A stretch of DNA of 64,000 nucleotides from Nematopogon swammerdamellus (GCA_946902875.1 OX336355.1:12247347-12311346); one strand, 5' to 3'. Shown: positions 19,708 to 30,221, counted from the stretch's first letter. Numbers and translations: made by a program. The notes: generated by a model not told the origin, from the letters alone.

Positions 19708-22700
19708 CTGGAACATAGTTATTATTTCATGTACGAAGCAATAAAACATAAAAAAAGGTAAGATTAGAAAATATAAAAAGTACTCGAAATTAAGGTAAAG
19801 AGATGTGTTCCATACTCCATACCCAAAAAGTCGAATCGATTACATATTTTGAATAAAATACATTGCCAATCCATAGCGACATTTACTTTGAGAATAAAAA
19901 GCGCTATTTCTAGACACGACTAGTCATTGACTTCCAAAAAAGCGCTAGGTGTAGCAATGGAATTTTCAATATAAATCTGACTCGAAATGCCGATTTGGCT
20001 GATAGCAAATTGGTCTTAGGCACTCAGCTGAACTGAGTGATTTTGGGAGCTGAGGAAAGAAGGAAGTGGCATCGTCTGGGGGAGACCTATATCCAAAAGA
20101 GGACAGCAGCATGTCGATGAAGAAGAAGACTCCGCTGAAACTGAGCTTTGTTCTCTGGCTGGCTATATATTCACTTCCAATTGAAATTGTAATAAAACAT
20201 TATTTAGCCACCACAAATGGATGATGCTGAAAAATTTGAACATAATATACCTATTTGATAAAGTTTTCAAATGAAAGACCGTGCCAACAGAGCAATAGAG
20301 CCCGGTATGAGGGAACGCTAGGTCGATTTGTTTTTCTTAATGACGGAGCAACTCAAGGTCCATGATGGAAATGCACTCGCAATCTCTTCAAGCTCACAGA
20401 TTAGATAGAACATGGTTAAATATTTATGGTATATGACATTATAAGCGTCAATTATTATGGTCTTTACTTAAAATATTCACGGTTACATTCTGTCACTTCT
20501 CAAGATGATTTTAGGCTATAAATGATAACGCTACGTCATCGGCGACCTGAGCTGTTAGCGAAAAGTCACCCGAAGCGAAGCCGCCAGCAAAAGCTAGTTT
20601 ATTGTTTATTGTGAAATTCATCTATAGGTATGTAGGTAACCTGCTATCGGACACATGTCGAAAATTCCGCCAGTATGTATATGAAAAGAAAACCATCAAT
20701 CCCTCACCTTGCTGGGAGCGGCTGGCGCGGCGACAGGGAGGGGCGGAGCGGGCGGCAGCACGGGGAGGGGCGGACGCTCGATGTTGTTATCCTTCAGTGT
20801 GTTTAGCAGCAGTGTCCGTTCCGCCTGCAGCCAACACGCAATCATATTACCAACATAATTACATTGTCAGTGTTGATATTGGAGACCGGGTGGCTAAGCT
20901 ACAATGCCAGTGGGCTGGGCACGTCGGTCGACGTGACGACGACCATTGGAGTAAACGGGTCCTACACTGGCAGCCATGGACAGCGAAACGGAATGTGGTA
21001 AGATCACCTCTTTCAATGTGAAGATAAGGCTCAAGTGTATTTCTCAAAAAGGCGAGGATATGCCCTACTGGACCAGATTCACTTTGTCGACAACATTAAA
21101 TAAAAAATTTACTAATATTCCAGTTACTGTAATGTTCAACTCACAATTTCAGGCCAGTGGACTATAAGGTATAGGATACCTTTGTAGGAAATGTTTCTGT
21201 ATTATGTCTAAACTAAAGTGTTTCAGAGATATAAATTTTTAAAATTTACGCTTTCATATAATGTAAAGATGATCTTATCACAAGGTGGCGCTATGGACGC
21301 GGCGGCTTGCTCGTCCCACATCAACTTGCCCCGTCTATATCACTGCGGTCATCCATGGCACACTACCTGCATGCTCCAGCACAGGCAATGCAGCTGAGCG
21401 AGTGAGTTGTTGCTCCGACATGGGGGTGCGCTCGTCCCAAAGACTCTTTTCTGTCTTTATAAGTGACATCATCCAGGGCACACTACCTGCATGCTCCTGC
21501 ACAAACGTTGCAGCTGAGCAAGTTGTTGCTCCGACAAGAGGGTGTGCACGTCCCAAAGACGGTTTTACATCTATATAAGTGACATAATCCAGGGCACACT
21601 ACCTGCATGCTCCTGCACAGACGTTGCAGCTGAGCGAGTTGTCGCTCCGACGCAGCGGCGCGCTCGTCCCACAGCCGCTTGTCCGTCGCCATCTCCAGCA
21701 GTGCCACCTGCGACGTCTCCCACCGCTTCTTCCACGACATGCATTCTTTTTCCAGCTTCATTATCTTCTTTGACATCTACAAAAAAAGAGAGGTGTAGGT
21801 ATCTTGCTAAAAATTCAGCATGCCAATTAGAAGTAGCCCATTGGTTGCAGAATCGTAAGGTTGACTGAATTGATGATAACCATATTTACTTCATTATATT
21901 GCACCATTCTCGAGTGTACATACATACAGAGAAACAGCAGACGTTAATTCTCGACAACACAGAGAAGAGGTAGTTCAAAGCCTCACCTTCTCCATCTCCC
22001 CCTTGAAACCGCCGAAGACCTGGTTGCTCTTGACGAGTGCGTTCTGGAACTCATCGTACTTGTCCGTGTAGACCGCTAGCTGACTCCGAAGTGACGCCTC
22101 CGTGCCCTGACTCTCCACGATACGCGCGTGACATTGACCTGTACCGGTGTAATAAGATTTTCATGAGACAGTCATGATCACGATGACTAGCATAATGGAA
22201 CTTGAGATTTTGAATGTGTCAAAATTCATCCCGATAGTATAAAATGGCAGATATTGTCTGGGTCTTGAGAGTTCCTCTATGAGTATGTTGGTGGCCTGTC
22301 CTTCGGTATGACATGGCATGGTCTTTCAGTATGTTTGTCTGTCACGAGACAAACATACGGGAAGACCATAATATGAAAGTTAACAAATTGTGCCATCTAG
22401 TAAACCAGATAGTGAAGAAAAGGTTCAAGACCATAGTTGGCAGTTGACTGCCAACTATGGTCTTGGAGCCAGTGGACTACCTGCTAAATCAGTCAATCTA
22501 TAGTACCTTAGTTAATAAGCTCCTACATGGAAAGAGCTTTGCGGTACATACTGGAAGCCTCATTAAGGATTTGGATGAGGGGAAACTCGAGCACAGGACT
22601 AGTTCTGCTCCACGTCCTAGTCAATGCAGACTAGCTGACGAGGACATGATGCAAACCGAAACGTCTAGCGCACTGTAAGAGGGCAAAATTGGCAATTGCT

Positions 22701-25700
22701 GCTTGTGCTCGATTGAACTCCTACCTGCATTGGGCCCGGATGTATTCAGTGAAGCTGTGTTCTGTGGTACCCGCAAAGTTTTTACCTTCTCTGTGCAGGT
22801 TTTTTTAAAGAAAAGCGCGACATATGTCATTGATAAACATATGAGCAGGTTTGTAGCGATGGCCATGGAAATTCTGTGAGGCACGGGGTCGTCCCATCCT
22901 TTTGGCTTTGGCGTGGTTGGTTAAAAATAACAAAACATAACTAACCAAGCTCGAGTTTAAGCTGTGCCCTGTCTGACAGAAGCCTCTCTCTGTCAGCCTG
23001 CGCCTCCAGACTCGCCTTGGCCAGTTTCGCCTCCGACAGCTGCTGCTCCAATACCATCTGCTTCGCCATCTTCTCTATCTGCAAGTAGAGGAAGGTCACA
23101 ATTAGCGGAAGATACTGGTGTTTAGGTGGGGTTGCACCCCACTGGACGGTTGGTGGGAAGTGTTTTATGTAAGGAAGTAAGTGCTTTAAATAAATAAAGT
23201 CAAGCTTGAAGGTATTTGGGTATCACTAGTTGTCTGGCTTACGCAAGAAATTTATTATCCATCGACCACTGAGCCTAGGCAATATTGAAACAAAGTGTTC
23301 CAAAAATAGAAGGTGTGCAGAATGATGGAGAGAATCAGGGAGGGAGTAACCCAAGCGACAGCCAATCGAACGCTCAGCGACGCCGCGTGTCGGTTGTCAT
23401 GGATATGTTGAGTTTTATGCATTACCAGCACATAAAAGTACTTAGAGGAGAGGATCTAGTCAATATCGTAAAGATAGAGCACTCAAGTGCAAGAGCACTC
23501 TGGAAACTCTCGGCCTTCAATGGTTTCATCGAGGATGTGAAAGCCCATGCGAGTGGGCTGCCGACAGATGACCACCATTTTCTATTCACATCAGCCGACA
23601 TCTCACCTGCTGCTCGCGGAGCTCGTACTTCTCCACTACACTCTTGAACTTGGTGCTCATGTTGATGTTGTCGTCGCGCAGCTTGGTGTTCTTATCGTTG
23701 TTCTGCTGCAGCAGCGTCGTGATCTCCGACAGCGCACTCTGGAACTTGGCCTGCGTCTCCTTGCGCCGCTCCTCCTCCTCGCGGATCTTGAGAAGAGATT
23801 CCTCCTGCGAGTGAACAGGATGTGATGATTGAAAAGTTGTTTTTTTATGATCATCAGTATTGATAGCTTTGCGTACACAGCCAAATGCACCTTATTTAGG
23901 TATTTCATCTATAGAGCCGGAAAGCTCCGGAATGCTATCCCTGTCCATATATTTCCCTGAAGTACAGTCAGGCCGACTCGGCGATCGCAACCCTGCAATC
24001 TGCAAGTCCACGGACACGGTTAACACTTATAAGTGGGTGGAACGGTTCATCATGTCGCACTTCGTATAAAGAAACCCCTTGTCAAGTTCAAACAAAATTC
24101 TACGTAGAAAATGTGTATTTTTTTTTATGGAAACTGACACGGTTGACTACATCACCTACAACATCTGTGATATGAGCCCATAACACCGGGTGAACTAGGT
24201 GCCGTGTCAGTGCTTCCCTTCATTTCATGTCGGCTACACTGAACTGGACGGAAAACACGAACTATTTACATAGTCGTTTCGACCGACGTTTCGTTCAGTG
24301 CGGTGGCGGCCGGGATAAACCCTACCACCTAGCAAGGTAAGAAGGGAAGGGACCTACAGTTTAACGTGGAATCCGAAACACGGTCCAACGGTCGAGCGGT
24401 CACCCATCCAAGTACTGTCCGCGCTCACCGTTGCTTAACAACAGTCAACTGACCGCACCACTGAGCTACCGAGGCTGACGAATCTCCTTATCCCTTAGTC
24501 GACTTTTACGACATGCGACGGGGAGAGATGCAGTGGGGCTATTCTTTTTAAGTACCGACCCCATACGGTAATATATATACACTACCTTGATGGACTTATT
24601 CTGCTTCTGCAGCTCCCGGCACAGATTCTCCAGCTTGGACTTGACCAGTACGGTCCGGTTGTACTCCAGCTGGAGTTGTTCCTTCTCCTTCAGCATTCCA
24701 GAGTGCCGCTTGTCCATCTGCTTCACAAATGTCTGCAGGCGACGGTTCTCATCCGCCACCTCGGAGAACTTCTTCAGCAGCGTCGATAGCTGGCGGCACA
24801 GATCAGGGAAATAATGGCTAGTTGTGGGATCACGAATAGCAACATTAGTAGCCTTAATGGCTAAAACTGGCTATAAGGCAGAGCATGTCGACATCTCTGT
24901 CCGCTCTCATTCGCTGTATGATTCTGTGGATGAGTCAGAGGGGCCAAAGCACATGCTCCGACCAACCAATATCACCTCCGAGAAGGTAGGTGCCATATCG
25001 GAATCTTCCCTTTGAATTGCTGGCTATACTGGACTAGGTGCAATATCGGAGTCTTCCCTTTGGATTGCGGGCTATACTGGACTAGAGAACACAGATAAGG
25101 CTGCTATGCGGCCATCTTACATCCAATATGGTGGTACCAACCCAGTCGGCTAGAATTTCAGCCTACCACCTACTAAGGGGCAAGGGAAGGGACCTACAGT
25201 GTTACACCGCTTCTAAACAGTGAAGCAGCAGGTGTAGGTATGTCCGTAAATTTTTCCATCAGAAAAAACTCATTGGTACACGCCAACGCTCTCGCAAAAG
25301 AAGCCGACGCCCAGACCACTAGGCCACCCACCGCCCAATGCATAGCGCATCGATTCTTAACTGATTGGCTAGAAGCGAAGCTTGACCATTGACAGTATGT
25401 TGCCAGTAAAGTCATGACGATATACATTATACACGGTGTTGCAACCCCAACCGTAAAACCCGAAAGGGGGTAATTCTGTACGTAAAATAGAACAACTTTT
25501 GTTCTACGACTTTTTTGTTTGAAGAAAAAAAAATGGTTTTTCTCCATACATTTTGAGAATAGGTAATTAAAATTAGTATAGAAAAAATGTTTTTTGTTTT
25601 TGTTTCAAAAAAAATATTTTCTTCACAGAAGTTGTTTAGTTTCACATATAGAATAACCCCCTTATGTCAGTTAAAAATATTACGGGGCAACTGCAACACC

Positions 25701-27475
25701 GTGTACATTATGTGTATGCTTTTGGTATCATATTGTAATCCCATAGTTTCCACAAAATAAATATATACAACATGTCCTAAAACTCAACATCAAGCGGGAA
25801 CCAGGCAGTAGGCCAGTTTATGACCAGGGAAAAATAAGAAAAAAAATTGGAGTAATTTGTTTTTTATATGAGCATTTTTTGAAAAACACTAGGTCGGATA
25901 ACATTAGGTCGTAGTACCTAAAAATTTACAAAATTTTTAGGTACTACGACTACCTACAAATTTACAAATATAATTGTAAATTTTTTTTATTAGTACCCTA
26001 AACAACTCTGCTATTGATCAGTATCCCAAATAAAACCAAAATGCCCATAGTTTTATCACAAAAAAATTCAGTTCGATTTTTTTCTGAAAAAACAAATGAC
26101 TCGGATTTTTTTTCTCATTTTTCCCTGGGTAGTCATAAACTGGCCTACTCCCTGGTTCCCGCTTGACGTTGAGTTTTGGGACACGTTGTATAATAAAATA
26201 ACCTTGTCTTCAGAGGAGGGAATTCCGTCGAGAGACTTGATGAACTGTTCCACGACGCGGTCTTCCTTCTTGTGCTGCCGCTCCTCCTTTTTGGAACGCT
26301 TCGGTTGCACATCTTTAACGGGGAGAGGGGTTTTTTCCTGAAATCACATTATAGTTATGAATACCTAGTGAAAATGAATTATGAGTTTGTTGTCTTTGCG
26401 GCAGAAACTCTTGGGGCATTGAGCCCGAGTGGTGAAGACCTGGTCAAGCATCTGGAATAATTGAACGTTGATTATCCGATTGCTTACTTTTCCGAAAAAA
26501 AACCTAGTGACATAGCAACAGCGCGACAGGCTTGCTTCGCCCATTTCTGCAACATCGCATTCTGCAATCCACGCTAACCAACAATCAACAATTTCTTCAA
26601 GCAAGTTTAAGCATACAAATACATACCTACATACAATGTCGGCGGACTGAGCTGTGAGTAAAAAGTGCCACGGGCAAAAGCTATATACTTAATGAGTTTT
26701 CAATAAATATGACCTTTGTTAATGGACATTTATATTTGATTTTTGCATCAAACATGTTACTTATACAAAATATACATACTCATAGCTATAATGTATCTTA
26801 TTTCATTACCTAATTGAGTATCAACCTATATATCTAAAATAGTTACCTACTTACAAATTGTGTGTAAAGGCTGGAGACTAGCCTTGTACTATTTTGGCCT
26901 AGTTTATAGTACATTTAACTACTGAGCCTATAACTACCTATTTGAAAACATGAAGCTATTGTTAGAAAATATTATTTGTTTTTGTAACACAATACTCTGC
27001 TAATTTATGTATACCCAGGGACCAATAAAGGTTTTAGTAAGCCGTTTGTGAAGCAGTACCTAACTGCTAATTATTGCATTAATCGAATTGCATACAACAC
27101 TTCAGGAATTTTAAACCACGCTCCAGAGTAACACCAGAGAAGATTCTTAGCTGCAAATGAAACTGGAAACTTGGCGTGTTGCCAACTAACAGTTTGAGGT
27201 TATTTTCTCACGTGTTCTAATGGTCTGGCCATTAGAACACGTAATACAGCTAGGAAATCTGGTTCTCAATCTTATTTTAACATATTCTATGTTATAAAGT
27301 TGGAAATAATATACATTTACATGAAAAACATATAATTTCAGAGGGATTAGTGGAATGGCGAAGTAAATCTAATATTAGAATCTGGGTTATACCAAGTTAT
27401 ACTAACTTTAGGAGGAGTAGGTTCTTTAGGCGCTTCCTCGGTCGCACTGGCGGAGGTCTCTTCCGTCGACTCCAT
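18631..27475 (-). CDS. Txln: Taxilin, nine-exon gene (whole span)
   Basis: The nine coding exons are 27407-27475, 26203-26337, 24586-24789, 23607-23804, 22946-23078, 21987-22138, 21603-21776, 20708-20824 and 18631-19707. All junctions are GT..AG and in frame. The joined protein has 752 residues. Taxilins are long cytoplasmic coiled coils that bind free syntaxins and act in vesicle traffic. The family core is clear at about residues 69-355: SKLENLCRELQKQNKSIK, REEEERRKETQAKFQ, YTDKYDEFQNALVKSNQVF and KKIMKLEKECMSWKKRWE, close to vertebrate taxilins as I recall them. The start is the ATG at 27475 (MESTEETSA..), with an acidic N-terminus as in the family. The C-terminal 358 residues are lineage-specific: a Lys-rich patch, then 9-residue repeats. 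Introns hold SINE, LINE and MITE insertions. Confidence 0.93.
19090..19415 (-). repeat. 27-bp coding minisatellite in taxilin exon 9
   Basis: A 27-bp unit (9 codons, consensus VKPxESTDQ) is repeated. It is clearest at 19095-19235, where TTGACTTGATCGG recurs every 27 bp, and degraded copies extend to about 19415. The frame is kept throughout, so unit number can vary without a frameshift. Confidence 0.8.
20067..20120 (+). pseudogene. RTE-type LINE C-terminal fragment
   Basis: It reads WHRLGETYIQKRTAACR-stop in the plus frame. This matches the end of the reverse-transcriptase ORF of RTE-like LINEs as I recall it (HRLGEAYVQ.WTA). It sits in taxilin intron 8 in antisense. Confidence 0.6.
20527..20597 (+). 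repeat. Helitron-like 3' end
   Basis: It ends CGAAGCGAAGCCGCCAGC, then AAAAGCTAGT. A GC-rich stem followed by CTAGT is the terminal motif shared with the elements near 39.9, 52.5, 55.4 and 58.6 kb. Confidence 0.45.
20708..20824 (-). CDS. Txln: Taxilin exon 8
   Basis: 39 codons, phase 0 at both ends: AERTLLLNTLKDNNIERPP, then a Pro/Ala-rich linker (LPVLPPAPPLPVAAPAAPSK). The acceptor is GCTGCAG and the donor GTGAGG. It separates the conserved coiled coil from the variable tail. Confidence 0.85.
20872..21009 (+). pseudogene. RTE-type LINE fragment (maturation/C-terminal region)
   Basis: It reads DRVAKLQCQWAGHVGRRDD, then DHWSKRVLHWQPWTAKRN. This is the K.QWAGH..RR.D.RW...VL.W.P motif of RTE/endonuclease-RT ORFs near their C-terminus. 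It is a fragment only, in taxilin intron 7, antisense. Confidence 0.75.
21290..21720 (-). repeat. Tandem array of duplicated taxilin exon-7 end plus intron start
   Basis: A unit of 117-120 bp repeats 3-4 times. CACTACCTGCATGCTCC starts at 21361, 21481 and 21598. Each unit holds about 70 bp like the 3' end of exon 7 (the SEQQLAQLQRLCRSMQ part) and about 45 bp like the start of intron 7. Each keeps the donor context GCATGCAG|GTAGTG. Only the copy at 21603 is joined to the rest of exon 7. The extra copies lack an acceptor and have diverged. Confidence 0.85.
21603..21776 (-). CDS. Txln: Taxilin exon 7
   Basis: 58 codons: MSKKIMKLEKECMSWKKRWE, then TSQVALLEMATDKRLWDERA and SERQLAQLQRLCRSMQ. This is the most conserved taxilin stretch (K..KLEKE...W..RWE..N.AL). 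Phase 0 at both ends. Its 3' part is the source of the tandem array downstream. Confidence 0.9.
21987..22138 (-). CDS. Txln: Taxilin exon 6
   Basis: 152 bases starting in phase 1. Exon 5's last G plus GT makes Gly, then QCHARIVESQGTEASLRSQL and YTDKYDEFQNALVKSNQVF up to GEMEK. The donor is AAG|GTGAGG. The YT.K..EFQ..L.KSN.VF motif is diagnostic of taxilin. Confidence 0.9.
22329..22358. repeat. Perfect hairpin in taxilin intron 5
   Basis: GTATGTTTGTCT and AGACAAACATAC form a 12-bp stem around GTCACG. It lies 68 bp from a second hairpin at 22426. Confidence 0.7.
22426..22465. repeat. 19-bp perfect inverted repeat, 2-base loop
   Basis: CAAGACCATAGTTGGCAGT pairs exactly with ACTGCCAACTATGGTCTTG around TG. 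It could extrude as a cruciform. It could also be the centre of a foldback element, but no longer arms are seen. Confidence 0.8.
22946..23078 (-). CDS. Txln: Taxilin exon 5
   Basis: 133 bases: IEKMAKQMVLEQQLSEAKLA, then ADRERLLSDRAQLKLEL and one base of Gly. The acceptor is TTGCAG and the donor CTTG|GTTAGT. It corresponds to the taxilin segment before YTEKFEEFQ. Confidence 0.88.
23607..23804 (-). CDS. Txln: Taxilin exon 4
   Basis: 66 codons, phase 0 at both ends: EESLLKIREEEERRKETQAK, QSALSEITTLLQQNNDKNTK and FKSVVEKYELREQQ. It matches taxilin REEEEKRKE..SHFQ..L..I....E..N..N.KL..EN. The plus-strand ORFs over it are shadows. Confidence 0.9.
24118..24480 (-). mobile_element. SINE-2, near full-length (5S rRNA-derived head)
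   Basis: On the minus strand the head has a tRNA A-box-like TAGCTCAGTGGT followed by a 5S rRNA-like segment (TTAAGCAACGGTGAGC, then GTACTTGGATGGGTGACC). The body shared with SINE-1 and a tail ending TGTCAGTTTCCAT plus an A-run follow. It lies in taxilin intron 3. Confidence 0.85.
24481..24575 (+). repeat. Family C 3' end fragment
   Basis: TATCCCTTAGTCGACTTTTA, then GGGGAGAGATGCAGTGGGGC and AAGTACCGACCCCATACGGT. It directly abuts the 5' end of SINE-2 at 24480, a junction also seen near 62.6 kb. Confidence 0.8.
24586..24789 (-). CDS. Txln: Taxilin exon 3
   Basis: 68 codons, phase 0 at both ends: LSTLLKKFSEVADENRRLQT, KEKEQLQLEYNRTVLVK and SKLENLCRELQKQNKSIK. The SKLE.LCRELQ..N motif is the taxilin signature. 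A family C fragment ends 11 bp from its donor side. Confidence 0.92.
24932..25330 (-). mobile_element. SINE-1, inverted, with internal duplication
   Basis: Most of SINE-1 is present on the minus strand. The head is degraded (A box AGTGGTCTGGGCG, B box lost). A ~50-bp part (CTATACTGGACTAG..TCTTCCCTTTGRATTGC) occurs twice in tandem at about 24987-25084. It lies in taxilin intron 2. Confidence 0.8.
25430..25705. mobile_element. 276-bp MITE with 14-bp TIRs and CATTA target duplication
   Basis: TACACGGTGTTGCA and TGCAACACCGTGTA are perfect inverted ends. CATTA flanks both sides (25425-25429 and 25706-25710). The AT-rich inside carries AACAACTTTTGTTCTACGAC. A second, inverted and more diverged copy lies at 37347-37621. 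Confidence 0.8.
25908..25950. repeat. 20-bp perfect hairpin
   Basis: GTCGTAGTACCTAAAAATTT pairs with AAATTTTTAGGTACTACGAC around ACA. It is intronic in taxilin. Confidence 0.75.
26203..26337 (-). CDS. Txln: Taxilin exon 2
   Basis: 45 codons: EKTPLPVKDVQPKRSKKEER, then KEDRVVEQFIKSLDGIPSSE and DK. Phase 0 at both ends (acceptor CCTGCAG-like TTTCAG, donor AAG|GTTATT). It joins to exon 3 as SSEDK-LSTLLKKF, like the family's PEEKL.AL.KKY. Confidence 0.85.
26640..26692 (+). repeat. Helitron-like terminal fragment
   Basis: GGCGGACTGAGCTGTGAGTA, then GCCACGGGCAAAAGCTATAT. It resembles the end at 20527-20597 with a mutated CTAGT. Confidence 0.35.
27210..27242. repeat. 14-bp perfect hairpin
   Basis: ACGTGTTCTAATGG pairs with CCATTAGAACACGT around TCTGG, in taxilin intron 1. 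Confidence 0.7.
27407..27475 (-). CDS. Txln: Taxilin exon 1 (start codon)
   Basis: 23 codons from ATG at 27475: MESTEETSASATEEAPKEPT, then PPK. The donor is AAA|GTTAGT in phase 0. The start context on the minus strand is ATAACCATGG. No in-frame upstream ATG was seen before the AT-rich 5' region. Confidence 0.8.
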
Positions 27476-28746
27476 GGTTATCGTGCGAGTTATTCACCGA
27501 TTCAATCGAAAAAATGTTGAAAAACAAAACCACGACAACGGCCCACCGACCGACCCGACTGGTTTGTGATGTTGCAAGAACCATAATTTAAAATCCTCTC
27601 TATTGTTCTTCGGTTTCCAAAATATGACTTTTTTCAAATTCAAAATCGACACACACGATGATAACTAAATTTGTGATGAAATATTTATTTGTAAGATTAT
27701 ATTTTTGTGTTTATTTCAGCGTCAGTAAAGCACGGAAGTTAATTTAATCAAATTTACACACATTAAAGGTATTTACCTAAGTACTGGCAGCCCAAATTAC
27801 GTTCCATGGACAAGCACGAGTGCCATATTTCAGTCAACTGTACTTTCCTAGGTAACATGTATTTTGTTGGACTATTATTTTTTTGTCCAGACAGTTGAAT
27901 TTCTTGATATTATATCGTTATAGAGATGACGATAATAGGTAGTTGAAATTCTGGAGAACTTTCTTTCTAAAAGAGATTTATCGATTTCTAACATAATATT
28001 TGTTATTCCCACATAGTTATTCTCTATGTGAAAGATTAAACATTTTGTTATCTGACGACGACTAAAAAAAGGCCAAATATTATGTAAAATATGTGTTTTT
28101 TTTTATTTATTTTGTACAAAATATAATATATTATAGAAATACTATAACCAAATATTGGTCTAAATAAAACAATTTAATTTATAAGTATAATAAAACAATT
28201 TAATTTAAATAAAGCAAGTTACCAACATTTCTATCAACATAGAACCAGTGTGCCACCAAACAACGATGATGCCATAGACAATAAGTAGTGATTGAACGGC
28301 GAAATACTTGCGGTTGCGGTTTAAGCCCGCGAATTTTATAAAATTGTTCACTAAAGTGCCCAAACAGCATTTAATCGGTAGTAGGCTCCGAGGAAATAGG
28401 ACCTATTTCCTCTGAGGTTGTAGGTGTTGTGTAGTGTAGACTATTTGAATACGACGCAATGAAAGCCACGTAAGTACTTAGGTATTTTGTACAAAATTTT
28501 AGAACTAAGTAAGCACGGTCGATTGTATGTATCGAATACTCCATACAATTTATAAAACAAAGATTATCCACGCCAATTATAATAATCGGTATATATAAGG
28601 TAAGTAATGCATACATAGGTACTTATATATACCAAATAATTATTGTCACTGTCCATTTATTACAAAAATAAGTTGAAAAAATATCAAAGCAGGGGCTTCT
28701 AACTTAATATTATACTTAGGTACACTGATTACTCCAAGGTTATTTT
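27476..28746. other. Taxilin 5' flank / intergenic
   Basis: It contains the presumed taxilin promoter just above 27475. I did not find a clear TATA or TCAGT on the minus strand. A short palindrome GAGGAAATAGG-A-CCTATTTCCTC is at 28390-28412. The rest is AT-rich. Confidence 0.4.
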
Positions 28747-28987
28747 TTCGTACCCCGTACGGGAGCCTATTACATTACTATAAACCTATGCTGTCTGTCT
28801 GTCGGTCTGTCCTACAGTTGTATCTTTGGAATCGTAATAGCTAGCTAGACGGTTGAAATTTTTACAGAATATGTGTTATTATAGCGGATATAACAACAAA
28901 TAATACAAATTAGAAAAAGTTGAAAAACAATTTTGTCTTGCGGTAACCTGGTTGCGCGAGTCCGACTCGCACTTGGCCATTTTTTTC
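28747..28987 (+). repeat. Family D copy, internally deleted
   Basis: It runs from CCCCGTACGGGAGCCTATTA through CTGTCTGTCTGTCGG to GCGCGAGTCCGACTCGCAC and TTGGCCATTTTTT. Confidence 0.75.
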
Positions 28988-29925
28988 TGCTACATCTAAA
29001 TCATTACAATTATTGCACTGTGCACATCATTCACTACACAGTAGTAAAACATTTAGGTATGCATACAATAATAATTTGTTGTAAGTAGGTATCGGTAAAT
29101 TAACATGCGATCGTACATACATCCGTCCGACGAGGTAGAAAATGGCCACGCTCGACTGGGCCCCCAAGTTTCTAATATTCACGGTCAGTGAGCGCTAGAA
29201 TGTTTTCTAGAATCCCTTCCTGAGGATACACTCATGATCTAGGTGGATGAGACTAGGTTGACTGTGTAATTAAAAAGAAGCAATCGAGCGAAGTAAATTT
29301 AATACCGTCGCGCTATATCCCGACAATCGGGATAATCTGAGCAATCGTGATTGTGCTGCAAGAAATACGAGGCCTACTAAGGGGCAAGGGAAGCATTGTC
29401 GTGTAAAAAACTATAGAATATAGATCAATATTGTTTTCACTCGTCGAGATGGAAAGTTTTCAATAAAATAGCATTTCATTGAATAAATATTTTAAACAAT
29501 TAAATAAACAATGCACGTAAACACGTATTAACTACACGTATAGAAGATTGTAATAAAATTAAGAGAGTTACAAGATCACAACACTTATGTATCACGCAAG
29601 TCTTACATTGAATATAGTTTCAGCGCACTCATACCTTATCTAAGCTATAATGTACTGACTGACACGTTTTATTTGTTTGAAAGTTCATTGTTTGAAGTAA
29701 GTATGTAAAAATATAATACTATTTAAGAGGATTAATATGGCAAAACAACGAAAATTTTTATATTTTAATTTCTTATGTCGAGCTAGCTCCATACTGGATA
29801 ATTATTTTGGAATAAAATTTACGTCATTGTTTATAGAATTTAATTTTCTAGACACTAACGCATCATTATTTGAAGAAAAAAAAACAAATCCTAATAATTT
29901 TTAAACAAACAAAAACTACACAATT
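28988..29925. other. Intergenic, unassigned
   Basis: Mostly AT-rich. Short family C (29305-29350) and SINE-1 (29370-29395) scraps are present. Confidence 0.35.
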
Positions 29926-29930
29926 CACCA

Positions 29931-30091
29931 TATACTTAAACGTGCGCATTGCGCTCGATTGTTCAGTGCCGCCGCCGACTCGAATTTTTTTTTTGGACGT
30001 CGAGCCGCGGAGGCGGCGGCGGCGGCGCGGGCGGCGTGTGCGTTCAGCCCACGAGGTTCAGCCTGTGATGGGCAGGTGGCGTGGCGCACTC
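29931..30091 (+). promoter_or_regulatory. Candidate promoter and first exon, GC-rich
   Basis: TATACTTAA (29931) precedes a TCAGT initiator (29963-29967). A GC-rich leader with (GGC)n follows at 30008-30034. ATG at 30068 opens eight codons (MGRWRGAL) to a strong donor CTC|GTGAGT at 30092. The GC content contrasts with the flanks. No downstream exon is identified, so coding status is open. Confidence 0.28.
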
Positions 30092-30221
30092 GTGAGTTTG
30101 CAAGGGGCGCGGTATAGAACCAGTGATGTTGCTGTTCCTAGTATTGACATTTCTTTACCGGCGCGGCAGAGATTAGACTTTAATGATAGGTGTGATCAGT
30201 TCCATTAACTTTTTTATTTTT

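Noticed and set aside
21285..21868. Plus-strand ORFs with Thr/Ala/Pro repeats (about 21285-21868)
   Set aside because: They are antisense shadows of the duplicated taxilin exon-7 junction array.
23285..23647. 120-residue plus-strand ORF in taxilin intron 4
   Set aside because: It overlaps taxilin exon 4 in antisense at its end, has no recognisable motif, and the first half has no promoter or splice support.
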